Of a stretch of 5,033 nt of DNA, positions 1-5,033 are shown one piece after another. Position 1 is the stretch's first letter. Each line of letters opens with the position of its first letter. A program made the translations under genes and the position numbers. The notes beneath the pieces are model-generated. The model ran no database searches. It was not told the DNA's origin and was given only the letters and a program-made list of their open reading frames with translations. This DNA is from an uncultured Brevinema sp. (GTDB taxonomy: Bacteria; Spirochaetota; Brevinematia; Brevinematales; Brevinemataceae), in NCBI GenBank assembly GCA_947040475.1, contig CAMRBT010000111.1, positions 1-5,033 on the forward strand, written 5' to 3'.

Positions 1-1847
1 TGTTCTTGATTTTTTGCAAGATGTGCTGTTTGATAATCATCTAATAATTTACCATATCTATCATACACTTTTAAGATACTAATAGGTTCTACAGTTTTAC
101 CACCATTGATAAAGACACTGTAAGCCTGAGCTAAAGATAGAGGGCTAGCCGTACCTGTCCCTAAAGCTGTTGCCATCTCATTAGGAATTCGTCTTTCAAA
201 TTGAGATGTTTTTTTAGATCCAAGAAAAAGACTCAATCGCTCAACGACTCGTGAGTATCCTATTTGTTTGAGCATACGTTCCCAAACTTTGATAGTAATA
301 ATATTAACACTCAATCGCAATGCTTTACGAACTGTCATAGGTCCTAAATAGGAGCCATTATAGTTACGAGGTGTCCATGCAGCACCATTTGGTAATTGAT
401 AAGAAATAATTTCATCTACAAAAATTTCGGAAGGAGTAATAATTTTGTTATCAAGTGCAATAGCAAATAAAAGAGCTTTAAAAGTAGATCCCATCTGTCT
501 TTGTGCTTGAGTTGCTCTATTAAATTGATTTGCTACATTAAATTTTTTACCACCAATCATAGCTTGAATATAGCCATTAGTTGGATTTATAGAAATTAAA
601 GCACCTTCAACACTATCTGTTTTTCCGCTAATAAGATTATCTACTTGATATAATTTTTCAACTTCTTTATGAGCATTATCTATACCAAAAATAGATGTTG
701 TTAATGATAAAAGATCTTGATCTGCTGTAATAGTTTCACGAACAAGTTTTTTAACACGGGTATCACCAAAAGTAAATCCCTCTATTCCAAAAGTTAAGCC
801 TGCAAGATCTAAAATATCTTCATAGCCTGTTCTTAGTTTATCAGAATTGCGGTTATAATGAGAAGAATAAAGCTCCTGTTCATTAGACAAAGCTATTCCA
901 AATTCTATATTAGCAACTTTTTGAAAATCGATATTTAATGTTGTATGTATTTCAAGTCCGCCTGAGTAAAGAAGTTCTTCTCCATATTTATTTAGGGCTT
1001 GTTGTCTTACGTATTCAGAAAAGAAAGGAGCTATATCAATAGATTCTCCTCTGATATTCCTTGTTACAGCAATAAAGGTTTCATCATAATTTTGCCAAAA
1101 TTCCATAAAAGTTTGTTGCGCTAATTCTTCGGATATATAACCATTGTTAGCCATAGAGTTCAACACAACACCATGTCTGGCTTGAGCTCTTTCATAGTTA
1201 ATAATAGGAGAGTAGCCAGAAGGAGCTTGAGGTAATCCTGCTAGAAAACTTGCTTCTCCAAGAGATAAATCTTTAGCTGCTTTATGAAAATAGAAATCAG
1301 CAGCAGATTGGATGCCATATTGTCCATGTCCAAAATAGATAAGATTAAAGTATAATTCTAAAATTTCTTCTTTAGAGTATTTTTTTTCTAATTGAAAAGC
1401 GTACCATAATTCAATTAATTTACGTTGAACAGATTTGGCACTATCAGTAAACATTTGTTTGGCTAACTGCTGAGTAATACCAGAACCACCTCTAATGCCT
1501 CGTCCACGTAGAGGATCTATAAGAACACCTTGGAGAACAGCAAGAAAATTAACACCGTTATGTTCATAAAAAGTGTTATCTTCTGTTGCAATAATTGCTC
1601 TGATAAGATTTTGAGGAAGATCATTAAAAGAAACTAAATCTCTTTTTTCTTTGTAAAATTCCGTAATTAATCTACCTTTAATATCGTAGACTTTAGAGGG
1701 GACAGCATAGTGAGAATATTCATCAGATTGATTAAGATCTGTTAAATCATTAAAGGAAATGAATAATTTTGTTAAAGCGATACCAGAACCGAGAGCGACA
1801 AAACCTAAGATAATAAACAGTTTGATTTGCCAAAGTTTTAATGACAT
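1..1847 (-). CDS. mrcA: Class A penicillin-binding protein 1A (bifunctional transglycosylase/transpeptidase), 3' end outside window
   Basis: This gene polymerises lipid II into glycan strands and cross-links the stem peptides, on the outer face of the inner membrane. My translation gives 615 codons in one uninterrupted frame. A short cytoplasmic start leads into an anchor helix at about residues 8-30. The GT51 transglycosylase domain follows: EDNTFYEHNG (89-98, catalytic Glu89), GGSGITQQLAK (120-130), RKLIE (142-146) and EILELYFN (161-168). Residues about 310-410 form a linker I cannot assign to a fold. The transpeptidase domain starts near 413 and shows STFK (nucleophile Ser454, Lys457) and SVN (513-515). 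The third motif, KTG, should lie past the left edge, so completeness cannot be judged. The ATG at 1847 is supported by a GGAG element 5 nt upstream and by the anchor that follows directly. The second GT motif has Gly123 where Thr is usual. The family is certain; PBP1A rather than another class A member is inferred. Confidence 0.95.
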   Translation of the reverse strand, partial: MSLKLWQIKLFIILGFVALGSGIALTKLFISFNDLTDLNQSDEYSHYAVPSKVYDIKGRLITEFYKEKRDLVSFNDLPQNLIRAIIATEDNTFYEHNGVNFLAVLQGVLIDPLRGRGIRGGSGITQQLAKQMFTDSAKSVQRKLIELWYAFQLEKKYSKEEILELYFNLIYFGHGQYGIQSAADFYFHKAAKDLSLGEASFLAGLPQAPSGYSPIINYERAQARHGVVLNSMANNGYISEELAQQTFMEFWQNYDETFIAVTRNIRGESIDIAPFFSEYVRQQALNKYGEELLYSGGLEIHTTLNIDFQKVANIEFGIALSNEQELYSSHYNRNSDKLRTGYEDILDLAGLTFGIEGFTFGDTRVKKLVRETITADQDLLSLTTSIFGIDNAHKEVEKLYQVDNLISGKTDSVEGALISINPTNGYIQAMIGGKKFNVANQFNRATQAQRQMGSTFKALLFAIALDNKIITPSEIFVDEIISYQLPNGAAWTPRNYNGSYLGPMTVRKALRLSVNIITIKVWERMLKQIGYSRVVERLSLFLGSKKTSQFERRIPNEMATALGTGTASPLSLAQAYSVFINGGKTVEPISILKVYDRYGKLLDDYQTAHLAKNQE

Positions 1848-1852
1848 ATAGA

Positions 1853-1856
1853 CTCC
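1853..1856 (-). promoter_or_regulatory. Ribosome binding site of the PBP1A gene
   Basis: The minus strand reads GGAG, then five bases (TCTAT), then ATG. This is a good Shine-Dalgarno match at good spacing and fixes the start at 1847. Confidence 0.75.
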
Positions 1857-1885
1857 ATGCAATTTCAAGGATAGATATTTTATAT

Positions 1886-1914
1886 ATTTTAACATTTTTT
1901 TTCTAATAAATCAA
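1886..1914 (-). promoter_or_regulatory. Predicted sigma70-type promoter for the PBP1A gene
   Basis: On the minus strand a -35 TTGATT (1914-1909) is separated by 17 bp from a -10 TAAAAT (1891-1886). The -10 is preceded by TGT, giving an extended -10 element. Transcription would start near 1879 and leave a leader of about 30 nt. In DNA this AT-rich a -10 match alone is weak evidence; the exact 17-bp spacer and the TGn support it. Confidence 0.5.
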
Positions 1915-1930
1915 ATATATTGAAAATTAG

Positions 1931-1946
1931 TTTTTGATTATATTGA
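1931..1946 (+). repeat. 16-bp direct repeat, copy 1, overlapping the -35 region of the exported-protein gene
   Basis: TTTTTGATTATATTGA occurs here and again, identically, at 1991-2006, exactly 60 bp downstream. This copy overlaps the first four bases of the predicted -35 (1943-1948). Its last eight bases, TATATTGA, also occur at 1916-1923. It may be an operator site or a simple local duplication in AT-rich DNA. Confidence 0.6.
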
Positions 1947-1971
1947 TTTATTTTTTAATTATATGTATAAT
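1943..1971 (+). promoter_or_regulatory. Predicted sigma70-type promoter for the exported-protein gene
   Basis: A -35 TTGATT (1943-1948), a 17-bp spacer and a perfect -10 TATAAT (1966-1971) face the gene at 2028. The expected start point is near 1978, giving a leader of about 50 nt. The -35 overlaps repeat copy 1, the -10 abuts a palindrome at 1970-1984, and repeat copy 2 lies in the leader. This layout could allow repression, but no regulator gene is visible in the window. Confidence 0.6.
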
Positions 1972-1984
1972 TGATAATATCAAT
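1970..1984. repeat. 15-bp palindrome at the predicted transcription start
   Basis: ATTGATA-A-TATCAAT is a perfect inverted repeat of 7-bp arms around a single central A. It begins inside the predicted -10 and spans the expected start point, a typical place for a repressor operator. Its loop is too short for a stable RNA hairpin, so a protein-binding DNA site is the more natural reading, unless it is chance in AT-rich sequence. Confidence 0.45.
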
Positions 1985-1990
1985 GTAACA

Positions 1991-2006
1991 TTTTTGATTA
2001 TATTGA
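1991..2006 (+). repeat. 16-bp direct repeat, copy 2, in the leader of the exported-protein gene
   Basis: This is identical over 16 bases to 1931-1946; the flanking bases differ at both ends. It lies between the predicted transcription start (about 1978) and the ribosome binding site (2014-2017). Confidence 0.6.
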
Positions 2007-2027
2007 ATAAAATAGGATGTCAAAAAT

Positions 2028-2669
2028 ATGAATAAATTCAATAAAACACTAGTAATAATCACTTGTGTGTTTTTTGCTCAAAATTCTTTTGCTCAAGAAA
2101 TTGATAAAGCAAAATCTGGAATACAAACTTATATGGATGCTTGGATTGCTTCTAGTACGGACGAAACTTGGTTAATAGATATAAATGGGATCAAATTTCC
2201 CTCTAAAGGTATGGAAGTAGGATTTAAAGCATTAGAAGAAAATCTTAAAAAAAGTGATCTTTCAAATCAAGAAAAAAATCAAATAAAAGAAAGATTTGTT
2301 CAAACATATCTTGATCAGAGTGCTATTTTAGCAGCAACTTACAAAGAAGTTTTAGAAAGTCCAGATTTGGATATTTTATTACAAGAATTTTTAAGACAAG
2401 CTGCTACCCAATTTTTGTTAGAACAAAAAATAAAACAAGATCCTAATGTTGTTGTTCCTACCTCAGAAGAGATAGATGCTTATTATTTAGAAAATTCTGA
2501 GCGATTACTAAGACTTGGATTGTCAGCTTCACAAATCAAATCATATACAGAACAAGAATTAAGACAAAGTAAATTGCAAAAATGGACCTATGATCAATTA
2601 GCAGAATTTAAAACAAACAATCCCATCAAAATCAATCCTAAAATTAAGAAAAAGTTTGGAATTAAATAA
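2028..2669 (+). CDS. Exported protein resembling the SurA/PrsA N-terminal chaperone domain, no parvulin domain
   Basis: The 213-residue product starts with a signal peptide: Lys3 and Lys6, a hydrophobic stretch at 8-17, and a probable signal peptidase I site SFA|QE after Ala22. The mature protein is mostly helical and charged. Residues 48-135 (INGIKFP, then a long helical stretch with VQTYLDQSAIL) and 144-170 (PTSEEIDAYYLENS, then GLSASQ) follow the pattern of the SurA N-terminal domain in peptidyl-prolyl isomerase foldases. The chain then ends in a Lys-rich tail, with no room for the roughly 90-residue PPIase domain. A periplasmic holdase or envelope chaperone role is therefore inferred, not shown. 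Cys13 lies in the hydrophobic core without a good lipobox, so a lipoprotein is less likely. AGGA (2014-2017) lies 10 nt before the ATG, a rather long gap. The gene is divergent from the PBP1A gene and convergent with recX, apparently monocistronic. Confidence 0.8.
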   Translation: MNKFNKTLVIITCVFFAQNSFAQEIDKAKSGIQTYMDAWIASSTDETWLIDINGIKFPSKGMEVGFKALEENLKKSDLSNQEKNQIKERFVQTYLDQSAILAATYKEVLESPDLDILLQEFLRQAATQFLLEQKIKQDPNVVVPTSEEIDAYYLENSERLLRLGLSASQIKSYTEQELRQSKLQKWTYDQLAEFKTNNPIKINPKIKKKFGIK

Positions 2670-2696
2670 ATAAAATATAGATTATATTTATAAATC

Positions 2697-2731
2697 AAAA
2701 AGAAAGAGTTTTATTCCTCTTTCTTTTTTTT
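2697..2731. terminator. Bidirectional intrinsic terminator shared by the exported-protein gene and recX
   Basis: A 12-bp perfect stem (AAAAAGAAAGAG at 2697-2708 with CTCTTTCTTTTT at 2717-2728) encloses an 8-nt loop. On the plus strand it runs into eight Ts (2724-2731). On the minus strand five Ts follow the GC-containing part of the stem. It lies between two convergent genes, 28 nt after the plus-strand stop codon. The right arm is inside recX and encodes Lys163-Glu166, so the recX stop codon falls in the loop. Confidence 0.8.
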
Positions 2732-3214
2732 ATGTATACTTAATGCGTTGTTTGCTATAGAGTACGAAAATCCTCGTCGCCCTAAAAAAGCAATGATTTT
2801 ATGATCTTCGGGGAGATTTGTTCTATATTTTTGTTCTATTAATTCCAAAGCTTCGTCTTCGGGAGAGTACTCTTCTTGAAGAATATATTGCTGAACTGAA
2901 TCTTGTATCAGTACAGAATCAAAACCCAGTCTTCGTAATTCTAAATTTACTCTAGAGAGACCTAGTTTTTTTATTTCAAAAAATTCTCTTACAAAAAATT
3001 CAATAAATTTTTCATCATTGATTAACCCTAATTCTTCCAACTCGTCTACGATCAGGGTACTATCTTCTGGTAAAGTATTTAATTTTTGTAATTTATCAAA
3101 AACTTCTTTTTTTGATCTCATTCTATAATTGATAAAATAAAGAACTTTGTCTTTTAATTGATCTATCGTATAAGTTCTTTCTTTATTATTATATTTAAAT
3201 TTTTTATAAGCCAT
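2711..3214 (-). CDS. recX: Regulatory protein RecX
   Basis: RecX binds RecA-ssDNA filaments and limits RecA activity in recombination and SOS induction. The 167-residue protein has the usual RecX size and its tandem three-helix repeats. Visible family motifs are RMRSKKEVFDKL (31-42), ELGLINDEKFIEFFVR (61-76), LELRRLGF (91-98) and FLGRRGFS (143-150). The gene is second in an operon behind gpsA, starting 6 nt after the gpsA stop. No convincing Shine-Dalgarno precedes its ATG (upstream reads GTCTAAAATAAA), so translation probably depends on ribosomes finishing gpsA. recA is not in the window, although many bacteria keep recX next to recA. The Lys/Glu-rich C-terminal tail is encoded by the arm of the shared terminator. 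Confidence 0.92.
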   Translation of the reverse strand: MAYKKFKYNNKERTYTIDQLKDKVLYFINYRMRSKKEVFDKLQKLNTLPEDSTLIVDELEELGLINDEKFIEFFVREFFEIKKLGLSRVNLELRRLGFDSVLIQDSVQQYILQEEYSPEDEALELIEQKYRTNLPEDHKIIAFLGRRGFSYSIANNALSIHKKKKEE

Positions 3215-3220
3215 TTTATT

Positions 3221-4219
3221 TTAGACATTATCTTCGTTGGTAAGCGGTCTTTCTGTCAACATTTTTTTCCAGTTATCCAGAGATAGATCACTATACAAGA
3301 TAGCATATACAGAATCAATAATAGGGACAGATATGTTGTTTTCTTTAGCATATTGATGAATTTGTTTTACAGCACGAACACCCTCTGGTACTTGGGTCAT
3401 AGAAGCTTCTATCTCGTCAACTTTTTTTCCTAATACAATCTGTTGTCCTACATAACGATTGCGAGAATGAGGAGAATAACAAGTTACTATCAAATCGCCG
3501 ATTCCAGCCAATCCTGAAAAAGTAGATATTTTGCCACCTATATCCACACCAAAACGTGTCATTTCGGTAATACCTCTAGTAACGAGAGCAGCTAAAGCGT
3601 TATCACCTAATTCTGCTGCAGAAACAATACCTGCAGCGATAGCAATAATATTTTTGATTGCAGCACCAATTTCTACACCTATAGGATCGTCGTTTGTATA
3701 AATTCTTGTCCAAGAAGTAGTAAAGCATTGTTGAACGATATCTGCTGCTTCTTGATCTTTAGAAGATGCTACAAGACAAGTGAACATTTTTTTACTAGTT
3801 TCCTCAGCATGTGATGGTCCACTAATAGCTACAACAGCTTTTCGATTAGGAATACATTCTTCTATTAAATCTGTCATCATTCGTAAAGGTGATAACTCTA
3901 ACCCTTTTGTAGCACTGACGATAATTTGTTTATCTGTGGTAAAAGGAGCAAGTTTTTCAAAAGTCTCTTTACAAAATTTGCTAGGAATAACAACAACAAT
4001 AATATCTTTATTTTCTACAGCAGTTTTTAAGTCAGATTCTACAGTAACATTTTCAACTTTAACTCCAGGTAAATACATAGAATTTTCTTTATTGTTTTTA
4101 ATATCGTCCAAACTATCATTAGTAACATTCCATAAAGTAACATTATTATTTTGTGAAAGCACAATAGATAAGGCAGTACCCCAGCTTCCAGCACCCAACA
4201 CAGCAACATTATAAGACAT
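3221..4219 (-). CDS. gpsA: NAD(P)-dependent glycerol-3-phosphate dehydrogenase
   Basis: This cytoplasmic enzyme interconverts dihydroxyacetone phosphate and sn-glycerol-3-phosphate, the backbone precursor of phospholipids. The 332-residue length is normal and no motif is missing. The Rossmann nucleotide-binding loop GAGSWGTA is at 9-16, ATKGLE at 103-108 (Lys105), and SGPSHAEE at 133-140. GAAIKN at 185-190 carries Lys189, GLAGIGDLIVTC at 236-247 carries Asp242 and Thr246, and SRNR is at 252-255. The spacing of Lys105/Lys189 and Asp242/Thr246 equals that of the catalytic residues of human GPD1 (Lys120/Lys204, Asp260/Thr264). The start is fixed by GGAGG four bases upstream and by the nucleotide-binding loop close behind it. 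It is the first gene of a two-gene unit with recX and is transcribed away from rpoZ. I see nothing aberrant. Confidence 0.97.
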   Translation of the reverse strand: MSYNVAVLGAGSWGTALSIVLSQNNNVTLWNVTNDSLDDIKNNKENSMYLPGVKVENVTVESDLKTAVENKDIIVVVIPSKFCKETFEKLAPFTTDKQIIVSATKGLELSPLRMMTDLIEECIPNRKAVVAISGPSHAEETSKKMFTCLVASSKDQEAADIVQQCFTTSWTRIYTNDDPIGVEIGAAIKNIIAIAAGIVSAAELGDNALAALVTRGITEMTRFGVDIGGKISTFSGLAGIGDLIVTCYSPHSRNRYVGQQIVLGKKVDEIEASMTQVPEGVRAVKQIHQYAKENNISVPIIDSVYAILYSDLSLDNWKKMLTERPLTNEDNV

Positions 4220-4223
4220 AATT

Positions 4224-4228
4224 CCTCC
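4224..4228 (-). promoter_or_regulatory. Ribosome binding site of gpsA
   Basis: The minus strand reads GGAGG, four bases (AATT), then ATG. It is the strongest Shine-Dalgarno in the window and selects 4219 as the start over an out-of-frame ATG at 4230. Confidence 0.85.
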
Positions 4229-4251
4229 ATATCAAAATAAGATTATAATAT

Positions 4252-4281
4252 AGTATATAACTATTTTTGTACTTTAGTCAA
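4252..4281 (-). promoter_or_regulatory. Predicted sigma70-type promoter for gpsA-recX
   Basis: On the minus strand a -35 TTGACT (4281-4276), an 18-bp spacer and a -10 TATACT (4257-4252) precede gpsA. Transcription would start near 4245, with a leader of about 26 nt. A TATAAT at 4247-4242 is also present but has no matching -35 at usable spacing. Confidence 0.6.
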
Positions 4282-4319
4282 TAATAGTATGTTTACCTGA
4301 TTTTATTTGTGTTAAAAGA

Positions 4320-4349
4320 TTGACTTTTTTTATATAAAAATGCTATAAT
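4320..4349 (+). promoter_or_regulatory. Strong extended -10 promoter for rpoZ-miaA
   Basis: A -35 TTGACT (4320-4325), an 18-bp spacer and a perfect -10 TATAAT (4344-4349) face rpoZ. TGC directly before the -10 makes it an extended -10 element. It is the best promoter match in the window. The expected start is near 4356, leaving a leader of about 47 nt. It is back to back with the gpsA promoter; the two -35 elements are inverted copies of each other, 38 bp apart. Confidence 0.75.
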
Positions 4350-4392
4350 AATAATTGAGACTGAATATATGTATTAATATAAAATATAAAAA

Positions 4393-4396
4393 GAGG
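4393..4396 (+). promoter_or_regulatory. Ribosome binding site deciding the rpoZ start
   Basis: GAGG lies 6 nt before the ATG at 4403 (AAGAGGTGCCTT-ATG). It supports 4403 over the in-frame TTG at 4355, which falls at the predicted transcription start and could not be translated from this promoter. Confidence 0.75.
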
Positions 4397-4402
4397 TGCC
4401 TT

Positions 4403-4633
4403 ATGCCATTACCATTAGATGAAATTTTATCTTTTACTGCAAACAAATATGAAGTTACTGTTGCTACTATTAAGTATGCAAGAGCTTTATCCCAAGAGCA
4501 TAATGATGCCACAGAAATTACTGTAGCTGGTAATCGTACCGAAAAGCTAACACTTCTCGCAATGAGAGAAGTATTAAGTGGAAATATAGAATATATTTTT
4601 GATGATAAAAAAGAAAAAACCTCTAGAAGATAG
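4403..4633 (+). CDS. rpoZ: DNA-directed RNA polymerase omega subunit (divergent)
   Basis: Omega is the small subunit that folds and stabilises beta-prime in the RNA polymerase core. The 76-residue protein matches the Rpb6/omega pattern in short form: NKYEVTVATIKYARALS at 14-30 aligns with the family's NRYELV...AAKRARQLS. A second conserved segment, EKLTLLAMREVLSGNIEYIF (47-66), follows. One of the usual basic residues in KRARQL is Tyr25 here. The loop between the two parts (31-46) carries a few extra residues. The Lys/Arg-rich tail (68-76) is outside the conserved core and partly encoded by a terminator-like hairpin. The family call rests on these motifs plus position directly before miaA, as I recall in Borrelia and other spirochaetes. 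The protein is short and divergent, so this is less certain than gpsA. Confidence 0.82.
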   Translation: MPLPLDEILSFTANKYEVTVATIKYARALSQEHNDATEITVAGNRTEKLTLLAMREVLSGNIEYIFDDKKEKTSRR

Positions 4634-4648
4634 AGGTTTTACTTTTTT
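4616..4648 (+). terminator. Terminator-like hairpin between rpoZ and miaA (possible attenuator)
   Basis: A 10-bp perfect stem (AAAACCTCTA at 4616-4625 with TAGAGGTTTT at 4631-4640) has a GAAGA loop. It is followed by AC and six Ts (4643-4648), an intrinsic terminator shape. The left arm lies within rpoZ and the rpoZ stop TAG (4631-4633) starts the right arm. The AGAGG at 4632-4636, the only Shine-Dalgarno-like sequence before miaA, is inside the stem. The T run ends directly at the miaA ATG. It may end part of the transcripts or couple miaA expression to rpoZ translation. Confidence 0.65.
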
Positions 4649-5033
4649 ATGGTAAAAGTTTTATCTATTATTGGAGCTACGGCTTCTGGAAAATCAGATT
4701 TAGCGATACAAGTCGCTAAAAAATTCAATGGTGAGATTGTTTCTTGTGATTCCGTTCAAATATATAAATATTTTGATATTGGATCTGCAAAACCTTCTAT
4801 ATTAGAATTACAAGAAATCCCACACCATCTTATAGATATTTTAGAGCCTACTGTGATTTGTAATGCTGGTTATTGGAGAGATTTGGCAATTCCTATTGTT
4901 GAAGATATTGCTAATAGGGGTAAATTACCTATTATTGTTGGTGGAACAGGATTATATTTGAAATCCTTATATTTAGGGATGTTTGAAGAAAATTCTAGAG
5001 ATCAAGAGTATAGAGAATTTCTTCAAGAAAGAG
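4649..5033 (+). CDS. miaA: tRNA dimethylallyltransferase MiaA, 3' end outside window
   Basis: MiaA transfers a dimethylallyl group from DMAPP to N6 of A37 in tRNAs reading UNN codons, the first step toward ms2i6A. The 128 residues present cover roughly the first 40% of a typical protein of about 300 residues. They include the P-loop GATASGKS (9-16), CDSVQIYKYFDIGSAKPS (33-50, with Asp34 at the catalytic position), PHHLIDI (58-64) and VGGTGLYLKSL (97-107). The frame is clean to the right edge, and the tRNA-binding and zinc-finger-like regions lie beyond it. The ATG comes directly after a T run. The only upstream purine-rich element, AGAGG, is 12 nt away and buried in a hairpin. The start is 15 nt after the rpoZ stop, so translation by coupling or reinitiation is likely. 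No separate promoter is visible in the 15-nt gap. Confidence 0.95.
   Translation, partial: MVKVLSIIGATASGKSDLAIQVAKKFNGEIVSCDSVQIYKYFDIGSAKPSILELQEIPHHLIDILEPTVICNAGYWRDLAIPIVEDIANRGKLPIIVGGTGLYLKSLYLGMFEENSRDQEYREFLQER

Noticed and set aside
2017..2031. Four-codon mini-ORF (MSKI) whose TGA overlaps the ATG at 2028
   Set aside because: The ATGA overlap could allow coupling, but there is no ribosome binding site for it, and such short frames are expected by chance in AT-rich leaders.
2055..2070. Possible lipoprotein signal around Cys13 of the exported protein
   Set aside because: The residues before the Cys (IIT) do not make a good lipobox and the hydrophobic stretch continues past it to a clear SFA|QE signal peptidase I site.
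3780..4214. 144-codon open frame on the plus strand
   Set aside because: It lies wholly antisense to gpsA, whose motifs are unmistakable; no ribosome binding site or domain pattern supports it.
4039..4230. 63-codon frame overlapping the gpsA start in another minus-strand frame
   Set aside because: Its ATG sits on the gpsA Shine-Dalgarno (ATGGAGG) and its product is an out-of-frame reading of gpsA.
4355..4402. 16-codon N-terminal extension of rpoZ from a TTG
   Set aside because: The TTG is at the predicted transcription start and has no usable ribosome binding site; the ATG at 4403 has GAGG 6 nt upstream and begins at the conserved part.
4330..4512. 60-codon minus-strand frame opposite rpoZ
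   Set aside because: It is antisense to the conserved rpoZ core and has no supporting start signals; its hydrophobic look comes from AT-rich codons.
1..5033. tRNA or rRNA genes, CRISPR repeats, insertion sequences, phage or toxin-antitoxin genes
   Set aside because: I looked on both strands and saw none; all longer stretches are accounted for by housekeeping genes, and both larger gaps (about 180 bp each) are divergent promoter regions.

Overview
The window is very AT-rich and densely coded, with short promoter-type gaps. It reads as a bacterial chromosomal housekeeping segment with no sign of a mobile element, CRISPR array or phage. The organism has a murein wall (class A penicillin-binding protein) and an exported SurA-N-like protein. 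It also has a divergent, spirochaete-like omega subunit directly followed by miaA, an order I recall from spirochaetes such as Borrelia. An AT-rich spirochaete is my best inference (about 0.55); no rRNA or lineage-diagnostic marker is present to prove it.

Layout: 1-1847 (minus) is the N-terminal 615 residues of a PBP1A-type transglycosylase/transpeptidase, cut by the left edge before its KTG motif. A 180-bp divergent gap (1848-2027) holds a promoter for each direction plus a 16-bp direct repeat and a 15-bp palindrome. 2028-2669 (plus) encodes a small exported protein resembling the N-terminal chaperone domain of SurA/PrsA-type foldases, without a parvulin domain. It converges on recX, and the two share a bidirectional hairpin terminator at about 2697-2731. 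2711-4219 (minus) is a two-gene operon, gpsA then recX, 6 nt apart. A second divergent gap (4220-4402) carries a promoter for gpsA and a very strong extended -10 promoter for rpoZ. rpoZ (4403-4633) is followed by miaA (4649 to the right edge, incomplete). A terminator-like hairpin overlaps the rpoZ stop codon and the only plausible miaA ribosome binding site.

The genes serve separate core functions: wall synthesis, envelope protein handling, restraint of RecA, glycerol-3-phosphate for phospholipids, RNA polymerase assembly and tRNA A37 prenylation. I found no convincing undescribed multi-gene system. The points most worth a second look are the rpoZ-miaA hairpin, the repeat cluster upstream of the exported protein, and that protein itself.
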